A stretch of DNA of 44,178 nucleotides from Oxalobacteraceae bacterium (GTDB lineage Bacteria; Pseudomonadota; Gammaproteobacteria; Burkholderiales; Burkholderiaceae_D), in contig CANGLD010000003.1 of assembly GCA_947454475.1 (NCBI GenBank), forward strand, positions 1 to 44,178, written 5' to 3'. This document shows positions 23,262 to 32,554 of this stretch, in pieces; positions within the stretch are counted from its first letter, which is position 1, and the number at the start of each line of letters is the position of its first letter. The notes beneath the pieces were generated by a model. That model had not been told where the DNA came from and did no database searches. It was given only the letters and a program-made list of their open reading frames with translations. A program made the position numbers and the translations under genes.

Positions 23262-23286
23262 AATTAGTTCGATAGTCGAACTAATT
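23262..23286. repeat. Perfect inverted repeat, 11-bp arms, 3-nt centre
   Basis: AATTAGTTCGA-TAG-TCGAACTAATT. Confidence 0.92.
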
Positions 23287-23333
23287 ATCTCTTAACTACA
23301 CTCATAGACTCTCTCATTAATCGGAGTGACCTC

Positions 23334-23801
23334 ATGAGTAAAATCCATCTGCCATCGGTTTTTATTAGCCCTAATTTGAAGTTATCTCAGCATGATACTG
23401 AGCATGGAAAAGGAATAAATGACGCTGTATTAGCGAGAAAAGAAAAATTTATAACGCCTCAAGGAAAAAAAGGGAGTGCAGTTGTTTTCTCAAGAGTCCA
23501 ACCTCATGAATTAAAATTATCAGATGCAGATAAAAGGCTGGGGCATACTTCTATTGTGCGAAGTTTTATTGATGGAAAACTAAAATCACTCAAAGCTCCT
23601 CAAGCGACTAAAGATCGTATTTATTCGATGATCAATCGAATCGACTCAGAAAACACAAAAAACTCTGACAACAAATTTGTCTCTGCCGATGCGTTTACTG
23701 ACAATTTAAATAATGGTAAATTTTTTTCATTTCCCGAAGCAAAACAAGTTAGATTTGTAGATTCCGCAAATACAATAATTAACAAACCCGATAAGAAATA
23801 A
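23334..23801 (+). CDS. Hypothetical protein, 155 aa, no family recognised
   Basis: ORF with GGAG 7 nt before ATG; hydrophilic, Lys/Ser/Asp-rich, no signal peptide or TM seen. Confidence 0.7.
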   Translation: MSKIHLPSVFISPNLKLSQHDTEHGKGINDAVLARKEKFITPQGKKGSAVVFSRVQPHELKLSDADKRLGHTSIVRSFIDGKLKSLKAPQATKDRIYSMINRIDSENTKNSDNKFVSADAFTDNLNNGKFFSFPEAKQVRFVDSANTIINKPDKK

Positions 23802-24032
23802 AAAGTTTTGCTTTGCCGCGCACTTGCCAACTCAATCTCACCATCTCATAGCTACTTCCGCACAAATATTTAATTGCGTTCGTAGATTATTCCTCTAGGA
23901 AAACATTTCATCGCTCTAATCCAAGGCGTTTGTACGCCTTAGCACTTGTTTCTGTACATTTCGTTCATTAATCGAACTTATTGTTGCTTTTTGCAACGAA
24001 TTGTCATTACAGCGCGATTCAATGGACAAATC

Positions 24033-25187
24033 ATGGATGCAACCCGAAAAAATTCCGGCTCTAATTTTCTTTACGAAAAGTCATCACAGCCATTTAATTC
24101 AAGTGAAAAATCGCAAATATCTATACTGACAACGGAAACTGTAAAAGGAGAAATAATTTTTCGTCGCAAAGATATTGATACGCAAGACTTCATCAAAAAT
24201 AAATCTAAGTATAAAATTGATAGAGATTTAACAATAGCTCATTTAGAAAAAAAATTATCAAAGTCTAATAAATTTAATTCTAAGCAAATTAAGATTTTTT
24301 TAAAAAATATTCAGTCTGATATTGCAGTAATGGATAATTACAGTCCTAGAAAAATTGCAATTTCCAAAAAAGCTACGGAAGCATCTGCAGATTACGAAGA
24401 ATTTCTTGATTTTATAATTGTGTGCAAACATTTTAAAACTGCAAATACTAAATATTCTGAATTACCATTAAATATACGCGAAAAAAATGAAGGGATTTCA
24501 AGTGATGATTTAAAGTACACGCCCGATCAAGAAAAAATCATAAATAATTTTAATAAAACAAAATTTAGATACGATAGTATTTTGAATATTTTTAATTCCG
24601 AATTTGATAAAGAAATATGGAAAGATGATGATGCACTTAATAAAGAGAAAAAAATAAGATTTGATTTATTCAATTCAGCAGAAAAAGACAATAATGAAAT
24701 GCAACTTGCTTCACACGCATCCTCTGAAAAAATTAATTATTTAAAAGCTTCTCTTTTTGAAGAGAATTTAAAAATTTTTAAGATTAATATAAATATTTCA
24801 GAAGAAGCTTTATCACCGTCAAAAAGTTTGGATAAACCGGAACTACATTCTTATAAATGGCAAAAGACATCCGCCAGCACCCTCAGATCAGATATAAATT
24901 ATTTAAAGCGCAAAGAAATTAAACTACCAACTAATTCAACCGAGACAACTAATCTGGATCAACCAATTCAGAACTCAGCGAATTCATCACGCTCTAATTC
25001 AACACAATCAATTTCTTCAACCTCAAATACTGCTTCAATAGGTAGCTCCTCTGACATTGCTATAGAGGGACCTAATAACAATACAAAAACTAATCCTCAG
25101 GACACAGCAGCCACTAACACACGCCCTAGATATCTTAACCGCGGCTTATTAAGTGATATTGAGAAATTCAAGAAACAAAATAATTAA
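24033..25187 (+). CDS. Hypothetical protein, about 384 aa, charged with a Ser/Thr/Asn-rich C-terminal region (ORF opens to 23946)
   Basis: Long ORF in A/T-rich DNA, Lys/Asn/Ile/Ser-biased; tail NSANSSRSNSTQSISSTSNTASIGSSSD. Confidence 0.7.
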   Translation: MDATRKNSGSNFLYEKSSQPFNSSEKSQISILTTETVKGEIIFRRKDIDTQDFIKNKSKYKIDRDLTIAHLEKKLSKSNKFNSKQIKIFLKNIQSDIAVMDNYSPRKIAISKKATEASADYEEFLDFIIVCKHFKTANTKYSELPLNIREKNEGISSDDLKYTPDQEKIINNFNKTKFRYDSILNIFNSEFDKEIWKDDDALNKEKKIRFDLFNSAEKDNNEMQLASHASSEKINYLKASLFEENLKIFKININISEEALSPSKSLDKPELHSYKWQKTSASTLRSDINYLKRKEIKLPTNSTETTNLDQPIQNSANSSRSNSTQSISSTSNTASIGSSSDIAIEGPNNNTKTNPQDTAATNTRPRYLNRGLLSDIEKFKKQNN

Positions 25188-25200
25188 AGCAATATTTATT

Positions 25201-26964
25201 TTATTTTTTAATCATTTCCAAAAATTTTTGCGCTGATTGAAATCCTATAATTCTTTGATCACGCATCTCATTGCCTGAAGCATTGAAAAACAGGATTCCC
25301 GGAGGTCCAAACAAGCCATATTTTTTTAACAGTGCTTTGTCATCAGCATCATTGGCAGTGACGTCGACTTGTATAAGCAGCATTTGATCTAGTTGTTCTC
25401 TTACTCTCTTATCACTGAAAGTGAGCTTCTCCATCTCTAAACACGACACACACCAATCTGCATAAAAATCCAGCATCACTACGCGTCCATTGGCAGCCCG
25501 GATTGCCTGTTCTACATCTTCAATTGTTTTTACACGTTTAAATTTTGTTGCAGCGCGTTGACTTGTTGAGGCTGATGTCCATGGCGACCAGACATCTCTA
25601 CTACCTATGGCTACACCTGATAATTCCATCATTCCTAATGCTATGAAAATGATGCCTATGAATTTAATTGAGAGTTTCCATTTTTTTGGCCACAACAAAA
25701 AAACGCCGTAAGCAACACTGAGAGCTCCCCAAATCAGCATGAGCACAACTGGAGAGATGAGTGACGCTATCATCCACGCTGCCATGGCAAGCATTAACAC
25801 ACCAAAGAATGGTTTAACTGCGCCCATCCACGCGCCTGCACGCGGCAATAATGATCCAGCCGATACTCCTAACAGTAGTAAAGGTACGCTCATTCCCATT
25901 GCCATAAAAAATAAGGCGCTACTAGCAATCACAACATCGCGCGTTTGACTGAGATAGACCAATACTCCTGCAAGTGGAGCTGCCACACAGGGCCCTACAA
26001 TTAGTGCTGATAGCGATCCCATTAAAAATACGCCATATAACTTTCCACGTTTTTGCTGTTCAGATAAACGCGTTAAGGTAAGTTGGATGGCTGATGGCAT
26101 TTGCAATTGAAATACATCAAACATGGATAAGGACATAACTGTCATTAAGATTGCAAAGCTGATCAACACCACAGGATTTTGCAAGAAGGCCGATAGGCCT
26201 TCTCCGATTAAACCTGCTGCGGTTCCTAATAAGGTGTAAACCAATGCCATGCCTAAGGAGTAAGCGAGTGATAGCAACAGTCCTCGCCGTCTACTCACTT
26301 GCTCACCCTCACCCACAATGATGACGGACAAGATAGGCACCATAGGTAGTACACATGGCGTAAATGACAGGCCCAGTCCCAGCAGAAAGAATAGCGGTAG
26401 GATGAGCAATAGATTCTGACTTGCTAGTGAGGCTTCTATTTTTCCCATCTCTGTGTCTAACTTCAACGACGTATTGTCTGTTTTTTCTATGCTCTCATCG
26501 TCATTTACATTCGTCGATTTCACATTTGTTTCTAGTGATAGCTTAACGAATGTCTCCATGGGTGGATAACAGAGTCCTTTATCTGCGCATCCTTGGCTGA
26601 TTGCTTTAAGACTGAACTCTTCATTCGCTACAACTGGAATAATGATACGTACTTCTTGTCTGTAGATTTCTACTTCTTTTTCAAAGTTAGGATCAAACTT
26701 CACTTTTCCTTTTGGAATTTGCGGCTCACCTATCTTTGCTTTTTCTGCACTAAATGCAAATCGTTCACGATATAAATAATATCCATCCGCAATTTTGTAG
26801 GTGATTTCTATCTTATTGTTTGCTATTTGTTTCGCACTTAACTTAAATGCCTGCTCTGGCGGTAGAAATTCTTCTCCTACAGCTCCGTTTGCTACGCCGG
26901 CGATAAGCATAAAGCTGAAACTCATCAATAAATGAGTAGTTTTATTTTTTAAGAAGAGTCGCAT
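25201..26964 (-). CDS. dsbD: Thiol:disulfide interchange protein DsbD
   Basis: Signal peptide, N-terminal domain with GCADKGLCYPP, TM domain FTPCVLPMVPILS / GPCVAAPLAG, C-terminal thioredoxin DFYADWCVSCLEME. Confidence 0.95.
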   Translation of the reverse strand: MRLFLKNKTTHLLMSFSFMLIAGVANGAVGEEFLPPEQAFKLSAKQIANNKIEITYKIADGYYLYRERFAFSAEKAKIGEPQIPKGKVKFDPNFEKEVEIYRQEVRIIIPVVANEEFSLKAISQGCADKGLCYPPMETFVKLSLETNVKSTNVNDDESIEKTDNTSLKLDTEMGKIEASLASQNLLLILPLFFLLGLGLSFTPCVLPMVPILSVIIVGEGEQVSRRRGLLLSLAYSLGMALVYTLLGTAAGLIGEGLSAFLQNPVVLISFAILMTVMSLSMFDVFQLQMPSAIQLTLTRLSEQQKRGKLYGVFLMGSLSALIVGPCVAAPLAGVLVYLSQTRDVVIASSALFFMAMGMSVPLLLLGVSAGSLLPRAGAWMGAVKPFFGVLMLAMAAWMIASLISPVVLMLIWGALSVAYGVFLLWPKKWKLSIKFIGIIFIALGMMELSGVAIGSRDVWSPWTSASTSQRAATKFKRVKTIEDVEQAIRAANGRVVMLDFYADWCVSCLEMEKLTFSDKRVREQLDQMLLIQVDVTANDADDKALLKKYGLFGPPGILFFNASGNEMRDQRIIGFQSAQKFLEMIKK

Positions 26965-26966
26965 AA

Positions 26967-27302
26967 TTAATTTTGACGTGATTCTTGTGCTATCCATTGC
27001 ATATAGGGTGCATAACCACTCTCAATTTTTATTGCAATGATTTCTGGCACTTCATAGGGATGATTTTTGATGATGACTTGCTCTATTTTTGACAAATTAT
27101 TTGAAGTCGTTTTGATATGTAGCGTGACTTCTTCTACTTTCTCCATTTTTCCCTGCCACCGATAAACAGATTGCACTGGGTGATGAATGTTGACGCATGC
27201 TGCCAATTGATTTTCGACCAATTCTTTTGCACTGTGTTGTGCAGTTTCCAAACTCGGAAAATTAGAGATCACCAGTAGTGCTTCATTCATATTGGCTCTC
27301 AC
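26967..27302 (-). CDS. cutA: Divalent-cation tolerance protein CutA
   Basis: AACVNIHHPVQSVYRWQGKMEKVEEVTLHIKT, HPYEVPEIIAI. Confidence 0.94.
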   Translation of the reverse strand: MRANMNEALLVISNFPSLETAQHSAKELVENQLAACVNIHHPVQSVYRWQGKMEKVEEVTLHIKTTSNNLSKIEQVIIKNHPYEVPEIIAIKIESGYAPYMQWIAQESRQN

Positions 27303-28088
27303 TTAGTGTGAAAATCGCTGCCGAGTGAGGTTAGTTGCGACATAGAACCCAGCTGCACAATATGCCATCAATGTAAAAAGCTTAGTTATTGCATGCTCTG
27401 GTGCTTGTCCCAATAACAATGGCCTTACTAGTTCGACCGCTGTACTTAATGGCAAAAATGAGGCTAACTGACTGAGCCAATTTGGTAATTGTTGATTGGG
27501 ATAATACACACCCGATAAAAATATCATGGGCGTTAAAAACAAGGTGAAGTAATAAGTGAAAAAGTCATAGGCTCTAGCTAAGGCATTAAAAATTAATGCG
27601 ATCGATGCGAATGTCATTCCTATTAAAAATAATAGAGGCGGCACTAAAAATGTAGTGGGATGCAAACCTATACCCAACATAAATAACACGATTAATATTG
27701 CCGTACCTGATATCAGTGATTTACTCGCTGCCCACAGCATTTCTGCTAGTACGATGTCATCTAAGGTAAGAGGCGTATGCATGAGCGTCTCCCAAGTTCT
27801 TTGTACATGCATACGCGAGAATGCTGAATACAAAGCCTCAAATGATGCTGCCATCATGACGGACATACAGATCGATCCACTTGCCAGAAACTCGATGTAA
27901 GGTATGCCATTTATTTCTTTGATCAGACTGCCTAGACCATAACCAAATGCAATCAAAGTGATGAGTGGTTCCGCAATATTGCCTATTACGCTAGCGACTG
28001 CGAGTTTTTTCCATACTAAGAAATTGCGCTGCCATACGGGAGCGAAACGCATGCTTAAGATCGGCATTTCATAAGAAACTCTATTCAT
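27303..28088 (-). CDS. ABC-2 type transporter permease (NodJ-like)
   Basis: Six-TM ABC-2 pattern, GSICMSVMMAASFEALYSAFSRM, FLTPMIFLSGVYYP. Confidence 0.88.
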   Translation of the reverse strand: MNRVSYEMPILSMRFAPVWQRNFLVWKKLAVASVIGNIAEPLITLIAFGYGLGSLIKEINGIPYIEFLASGSICMSVMMAASFEALYSAFSRMHVQRTWETLMHTPLTLDDIVLAEMLWAASKSLISGTAILIVLFMLGIGLHPTTFLVPPLLFLIGMTFASIALIFNALARAYDFFTYYFTLFLTPMIFLSGVYYPNQQLPNWLSQLASFLPLSTAVELVRPLLLGQAPEHAITKLFTLMAYCAAGFYVATNLTRQRFSH

Positions 28089-28089
28089 A

Positions 28090-29019
28090 TTAATCTCGCA
28101 TTTCTCGCCCAGTGAGCTTTAAAAATACATCTTCAAGATTCGCTGGCCGGTGCAGGTAACGCAATCCTTCTTCATGCGCCAGATTTTGTAAAAGCGTTTC
28201 TACGTGATCGGTATAGCAAAATAATGTTTCACCACTTGTCTCTACCCGTTGGGCTAATTGTCCATTTTTATCACCCCAAGTTTTTGCCTGATCGCCATAC
28301 ACCTCGATGACTTGTGATTCAATATATTTAGCAATTAATTCACGCGGCGATCCTTCTGCTATAAGTTGGCCGTGATCTATAACTGCAATACGATCACACA
28401 AACGTTCAGCCTCATCCATAAAATGCGTAGTTAAAAAAATGGTTTTGCCTTGCGCCAATAATGCTTTTAATCCTTCCCAGATTAAATGCCTTGCCTGAGG
28501 ATCTAGTCCTGTTGTGGGCTCATCCATAAAAATAATATCAGGATCGTTCACTAATGCACGTGCTAAGGTTAAGCGTCGTTTCATCCCACCTGATAACTCG
28601 CTTATGCGTGCTGAACGCTTACTCTCTAATCGCGAAAATTCTAACAACCAAACTAGCCTTGCATTGATTTGTTCTCGTGTCATACCAAAGTAACGGCTAT
28701 AGACAATGAGATTTTCTTCTACTGTGAAATCTGGATCCAGATTGTCCCCTTGTGGCACTACGCCGACTCGCATACGAGCCAATCGCGCCTGCTCAGGAAC
28801 TGGATAGCCAGCTAAGGTGATGCTGCCACTATCAGGCGCTGTTAATCCTAAACATAGTTTAATTGTGGTGGTTTTGCCCGCTCCGTTGGGCCCCAACAGG
28901 CCGTAGCACTCTCCGGCTTGCAAGCTAAATGAAAGCTGATCAACTACTTTCAAACGTTTGTCAGTATCGCCATATGTTTTTTGGAGATTTTCAACCTGTA
29001 GTATTTGTTTAGCTGACAT
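28090..29019 (-). CDS. ABC transporter ATP-binding protein (NodI-like)
   Basis: [49 protein letters not shown]. Confidence 0.92.
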   Translation of the reverse strand: MSAKQILQVENLQKTYGDTDKRLKVVDQLSFSLQAGECYGLLGPNGAGKTTTIKLCLGLTAPDSGSITLAGYPVPEQARLARMRVGVVPQGDNLDPDFTVEENLIVYSRYFGMTREQINARLVWLLEFSRLESKRSARISELSGGMKRRLTLARALVNDPDIIFMDEPTTGLDPQARHLIWEGLKALLAQGKTIFLTTHFMDEAERLCDRIAVIDHGQLIAEGSPRELIAKYIESQVIEVYGDQAKTWGDKNGQLAQRVETSGETLFCYTDHVETLLQNLAHEEGLRYLHRPANLEDVFLKLTGREMRD

Positions 29020-29147
29020 GCTTTTTACTCTGGGTTTGTTGGTTTGTGTTGTTTGAGATTTTGTTCATGTTTATGAATCTCATTTTTTAGCATTCTTCGT
29101 GGATAACACCATTATGATTCCAATTCATCATTTTGGCTTTCAAATGC

Positions 29148-29176
29148 AAAAAACCAGGCACTAGGCCTGGTTTTTT
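29148..29176 (-). terminator. Intrinsic terminator after rplQ (end of alpha operon)
   Basis: AAAAAACCAGGC-ACTAG-GCCTGGTTTTTT, symmetrical. Confidence 0.87.
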
Positions 29177-29209
29177 GTTTCGGCCTTAGACTCAGGCACG
29201 TCGTAATTT

Positions 29210-29605
29210 TTATTCGCCGCTATGATCTTCAGCGCCATGAGAATCAGCAGGACGATCAACTAATTCTACGAATGCCATAGGTGCATTGTCACCAACGCGG
29301 AAACCCATTTTCAAAATACGCAAATATCCACCATTACGGCTTGCATAACGTGGACCTAATTCTGCAAACAACTTAACGACGATTTCGCGATCACGCAAAC
29401 GATTGAAAGCGAGACGCTTGTTTGCCAGTGTATCTACCTTACCTAAGGTGAGAATTGGCTCAACAACGCGACGCAATTCTTTTGCTTTAGGTAGTGTGGT
29501 TTTAATCGCTTCATGACGCAACAGAGATACTGTCATGTTGCGTAACATCGCTAAGCGATGTGAAGAAGTGCGATTGAGTTTACGTAGTCCGTGACGATGA
29601 CGCAT
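29210..29605 (-). CDS. rplQ: 50S ribosomal protein L17
   Basis: [24 protein letters not shown]. Confidence 0.98.
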   Translation of the reverse strand: MRHRHGLRKLNRTSSHRLAMLRNMTVSLLRHEAIKTTLPKAKELRRVVEPILTLGKVDTLANKRLAFNRLRDREIVVKLFAELGPRYASRNGGYLRILKMGFRVGDNAPMAFVELVDRPADSHGAEDHSGE

Positions 29606-29687
29606 GATATTTCCTTTTAGTTTAAATCCAGCTCTTCTATCGCTCTGTTAAAAACAGGCGCGGGCCGGTAAATATTGATTCAATAAT

Positions 29688-30665
29688 TTATTTTTCTAAA
29701 CCAGCTGGTGGCCAGTTTTCCAACTTCATACCTAATGTCAAACCACGCGATGCTAATACTTCTTTGATCTCGTTTAATGACTTACGACCTAAGTTTGGTG
29801 TTTTGAGTAATTCATTTTCGCTGCGTTGAATCAGATCACCAATGTAATAGATGTTCTCTGCTTTGAGGCAGTTTGCAGAACGTACTGTGAGTTCTAAATC
29901 ATCAACAGGGCGCAAGAGTATAGGATCAACGCTAGGTGCGCGTGATGGTGCTTCAGCTGCTGCCTCTGTACCCTCGAGTGCTGCAAATACATTCAATTGA
30001 TCAACCAATACACGCGCTGATTGGCGAATTGCTTCTTCAGGGGTGATGACACCGTTGGTTTCAATGTTGATGATGAGTTTGTCTAAGTCAGTACGTTGTT
30101 CTACACGAGCAGATTCAACAGTGTAAGAAACGCGACGTACAGGTGAAAAAGAAGCGTCAAGAATGATGCGACCTATGGTTTTGTTTGCATCCTCAGCTAA
30201 ACGACGCACATTACCCGGCACATAACCACGACCTTTTTCAATCTTTACTTGCATATCTAATTTGCCGCCTGGCGTTAGATTGGCAATGACGTGATCTGGA
30301 TTCACTAACTCAACATCATGTGGCAGATCGATATCTGATGCCAACACAGGGCCTTCGCCCTCTTTTTTCAATGTGAGAGTGACTTCATCACGGTTATGCA
30401 GTTTGAACACTACACCTTTGAGGTTCAGCAGAATATCAACGACGTCTTCTTGCACACCATCTAAAGATGAATATTCATGAACCACACCAGCGATAGTCAC
30501 TTCAGTTGGTGCATAACCAACCATAGAAGACAATAAGACACGACGCAACGCATTACCTAAGGTGTGGCCATAGCCACGCTCAAAAGGCTCCATCACGACT
30601 TTAGCGTGACCGAGACCGAGTGGTTCAACTTCAATAATGCGTGGTTTTAACAGACTGTTTTGCAT
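29688..30665 (-). CDS. rpoA: DNA-directed RNA polymerase subunit alpha
   Basis: [46 protein letters not shown]. Confidence 0.98.
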   Translation of the reverse strand: MQNSLLKPRIIEVEPLGLGHAKVVMEPFERGYGHTLGNALRRVLLSSMVGYAPTEVTIAGVVHEYSSLDGVQEDVVDILLNLKGVVFKLHNRDEVTLTLKKEGEGPVLASDIDLPHDVELVNPDHVIANLTPGGKLDMQVKIEKGRGYVPGNVRRLAEDANKTIGRIILDASFSPVRRVSYTVESARVEQRTDLDKLIINIETNGVITPEEAIRQSARVLVDQLNVFAALEGTEAAAEAPSRAPSVDPILLRPVDDLELTVRSANCLKAENIYYIGDLIQRSENELLKTPNLGRKSLNEIKEVLASRGLTLGMKLENWPPAGLEK

Positions 30666-30757
30666 GAAATGTCCTTTCAATACCCTCGGCTCATTACGCC
30701 GATAAGGCTGATGGCAGTTCGAAAGTGCTCACTAAAAAATAGTAAGCCCCGGGAAAA

Positions 30758-31381
30758 TTAACGTGAATACAATTCGACGATGAGCGACTCATTTACTTCT
30801 TGATTGAAGTCTGAGCGATCAGGCAAGGTCTTGAGTGAGCCTTCCATTTTTTTAGCGTCTACTGAAATCCACATAGGGAAACCAGTTTGTTCTGCTAATG
30901 AAAGTGCTTCAGCGATACGTACTTGTTTTTTCGCTTTTTCGCGAACAGAAACAACATCACCTACTTTAACTTGGTATGACGGAATGTTAACGACATTACC
31001 ATTCACTACGATCGCTTTGTGTGACACCAACTGACGTGCTTCAGCACGAGTTGATGCAAAACCTAAACGATAGACTACATTGTCTAAACGGGTTTCCAAC
31101 AATTGCAGCAGAGTCTCACCAGTATTACCTTTACGGCGATCTGCTTCAGCAAAATAACGACGGAATTGACGCTCGAGTACACCATACATACGTTTTACTT
31201 TTTGTTTTTCACGCAGTTGGTTACCGTAGTCAGAGGTACGAGCACCAGAAGTGCGACCATGCTGACCTGGTTTTGAGTCGAGCTTACATTTTGATTCTAG
31301 CGAACGACGTGCACTCTTTAAAAAGAGATCTGTGCCTTCGCGGCGGGATAGCTTTGCTTTTGGTCCAATATAACGTGCCAC
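30758..31381 (-). CDS. rpsD: 30S ribosomal protein S4
   Basis: [20 protein letters not shown]4 domain. Confidence 0.98.
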   Translation of the reverse strand: MARYIGPKAKLSRREGTDLFLKSARRSLESKCKLDSKPGQHGRTSGARTSDYGNQLREKQKVKRMYGVLERQFRRYFAEADRRKGNTGETLLQLLETRLDNVVYRLGFASTRAEARQLVSHKAIVVNGNVVNIPSYQVKVGDVVSVREKAKKQVRIAEALSLAEQTGFPMWISVDAKKMEGSLKTLPDRSDFNQEVNESLIVELYSR

Positions 31382-31433
31382 GATTTTTCCTTATTGAATG
31401 ACGCCCCGAATGATGAACTCACTTCAGGCGCTA

Positions 31434-31455
31434 GTTTGATCACATGTGATCAAAC
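31434..31455. repeat. Perfect 22-bp palindrome in the rpsK-rpsD gap
   Basis: GTTTGATCACATGTGATCAAAC. Confidence 0.93.
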
Positions 31456-31470
31456 AGTGGTCTTAATAAC

Positions 31471-31493
31471 AAAACCCGCCAGGTTGCAGCGGG
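31471..31493 (-). terminator. Terminator-like hairpin between rpsK and rpsD
   Basis: Minus strand CCCGC-TGCAACCTG-GCGGG followed by TTTTGTT. Confidence 0.5.
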
Positions 31494-31516
31494 CCACTTT
31501 CAGATACAACTAAAAA

Positions 31517-31921
31517 TTAAATACGACGACGCTTAGGAGGACGGCAGCCGTTGTGCGGCACTGGTGTCACGTCCTGAATCACAGTAATTTTGATACCGAG
31601 GTTATTGAGCGCGCGCACTGCTGATTCACGGCCTGGACCTGGTCCTTTAATACGGATTTCAAGGTTCTTGATACCGCATTCGATTGCTACCTTGCCAGCA
31701 GCTTCAGCCGCTACCTGAGCAGCGAATGGTGTCGATTTACGTGAGCCTTTAAAGCCAGCACCACCTGAGGTTGCCCATGACAATGCATTGCCTTGGCGAT
31801 CCGTGATCGTGATGATGGTGTTGTTGAAGGATGCATGCACGTGTGCGATGCCCTCAGCAACATTCTTTTTAACTTTTTTACGTACACGCGCTGATGCTGC
31901 GTTATTCGGTGATTTAGCCAT
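31517..31921 (-). CDS. rpsK: 30S ribosomal protein S11
   Basis: [32 protein letters not shown]-term [11 protein letters not shown]. Confidence 0.98.
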   Translation of the reverse strand: MAKSPNNAASARVRKKVKKNVAEGIAHVHASFNNTIITITDRQGNALSWATSGGAGFKGSRKSTPFAAQVAAEAAGKVAIECGIKNLEIRIKGPGPGRESAVRALNNLGIKITVIQDVTPVPHNGCRPPKRRRI

Positions 31922-31948
31922 AATAATTTCCTTGAACCCGTAGGAGGA

Positions 31949-32314
31949 TTACTTCTTCAGCGATTGCGCTGCTTTACGTGGACCTTTACGCGTACGCGCA
32001 TTGGTACGTGTACGCTGACCGCGAACAGGCAAACCTTTGCGATGACGCATACCACGATAGCAACCCAAATCCATGAGACGTTTGATACTCATGGAAAGTT
32101 CTCTGCGCAAATCGCCTTCGACGATAAATTTGCCGATCTCATCACGCAGCTTTTCTAACTCGCTGTCATCGAGATCTTTGATTTTTTTCGACGTTGGAAC
32201 ACCCGTTTGCTCACAAATTTTATGTGCTGTGGGACGACCAATACCAAAGATGGCGGTTAAGCCAATCACGGTATGTTGATGGTTTGGGATATTTACCCCT
32301 GCAATACGTGCCAT
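31949..32314 (-). CDS. rpsM: 30S ribosomal protein S13
   Basis: [26 protein letters not shown]. Confidence 0.98.
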   Translation of the reverse strand: MARIAGVNIPNHQHTVIGLTAIFGIGRPTAHKICEQTGVPTSKKIKDLDDSELEKLRDEIGKFIVEGDLRRELSMSIKRLMDLGCYRGMRHRKGLPVRGQRTRTNARTRKGPRKAAQSLKK

Positions 32315-32341
32315 TCGTTATTCCTCAATCAATAACGTTAA

Positions 32342-32455
32342 TTAACCTTGGCGCTGCTTATGACGCGGCTCGGTGCAAATAACCCGAACGACGCCTTTGC
32401 GCTTAATAATTTTGCAGTTGCGACATATGCGCTTAACTGATGCGAGCACTTTCAT
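32342..32455 (-). CDS. rpmJ: 50S ribosomal protein L36 (below the ORF-track cutoff)
   Basis: Translated by hand: [37 protein letters not shown]. Confidence 0.96.
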   Translation of the reverse strand: MKVLASVKRICRNCKIIKRKGVVRVICTEPRHKQRQG

Positions 32456-32554
32456 CTTGGCCCTCTTTCTTTCATTTTTTAATCATTTGCTTAGCTCGAA
32501 AATATATTTCCAGCCTTGCTTAACTTAGTCGGCTCTACTCTGCCGCTTACCTTA

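Noticed and set aside
23253-24032. PIP/hrpII box (TTCG-N16-TTCG) as a type III secretion regulatory signal upstream of the orphan ORFs
   Set aside because: TTCG words are present (23268, 23879, 23961 regions) but none is followed by a second TTCG at the required spacing
31021-31401. 126-aa plus-strand ORF opposite rpsD
   Set aside because: Antisense shadow, composition driven by the coding strand
31434-31455. Canonical FNR or CRP site at the 22-bp palindrome
   Set aside because: FNR half-sites are 8 bp apart instead of 4, and CRP arms are in the inverse order (TCACA..TGTGA)
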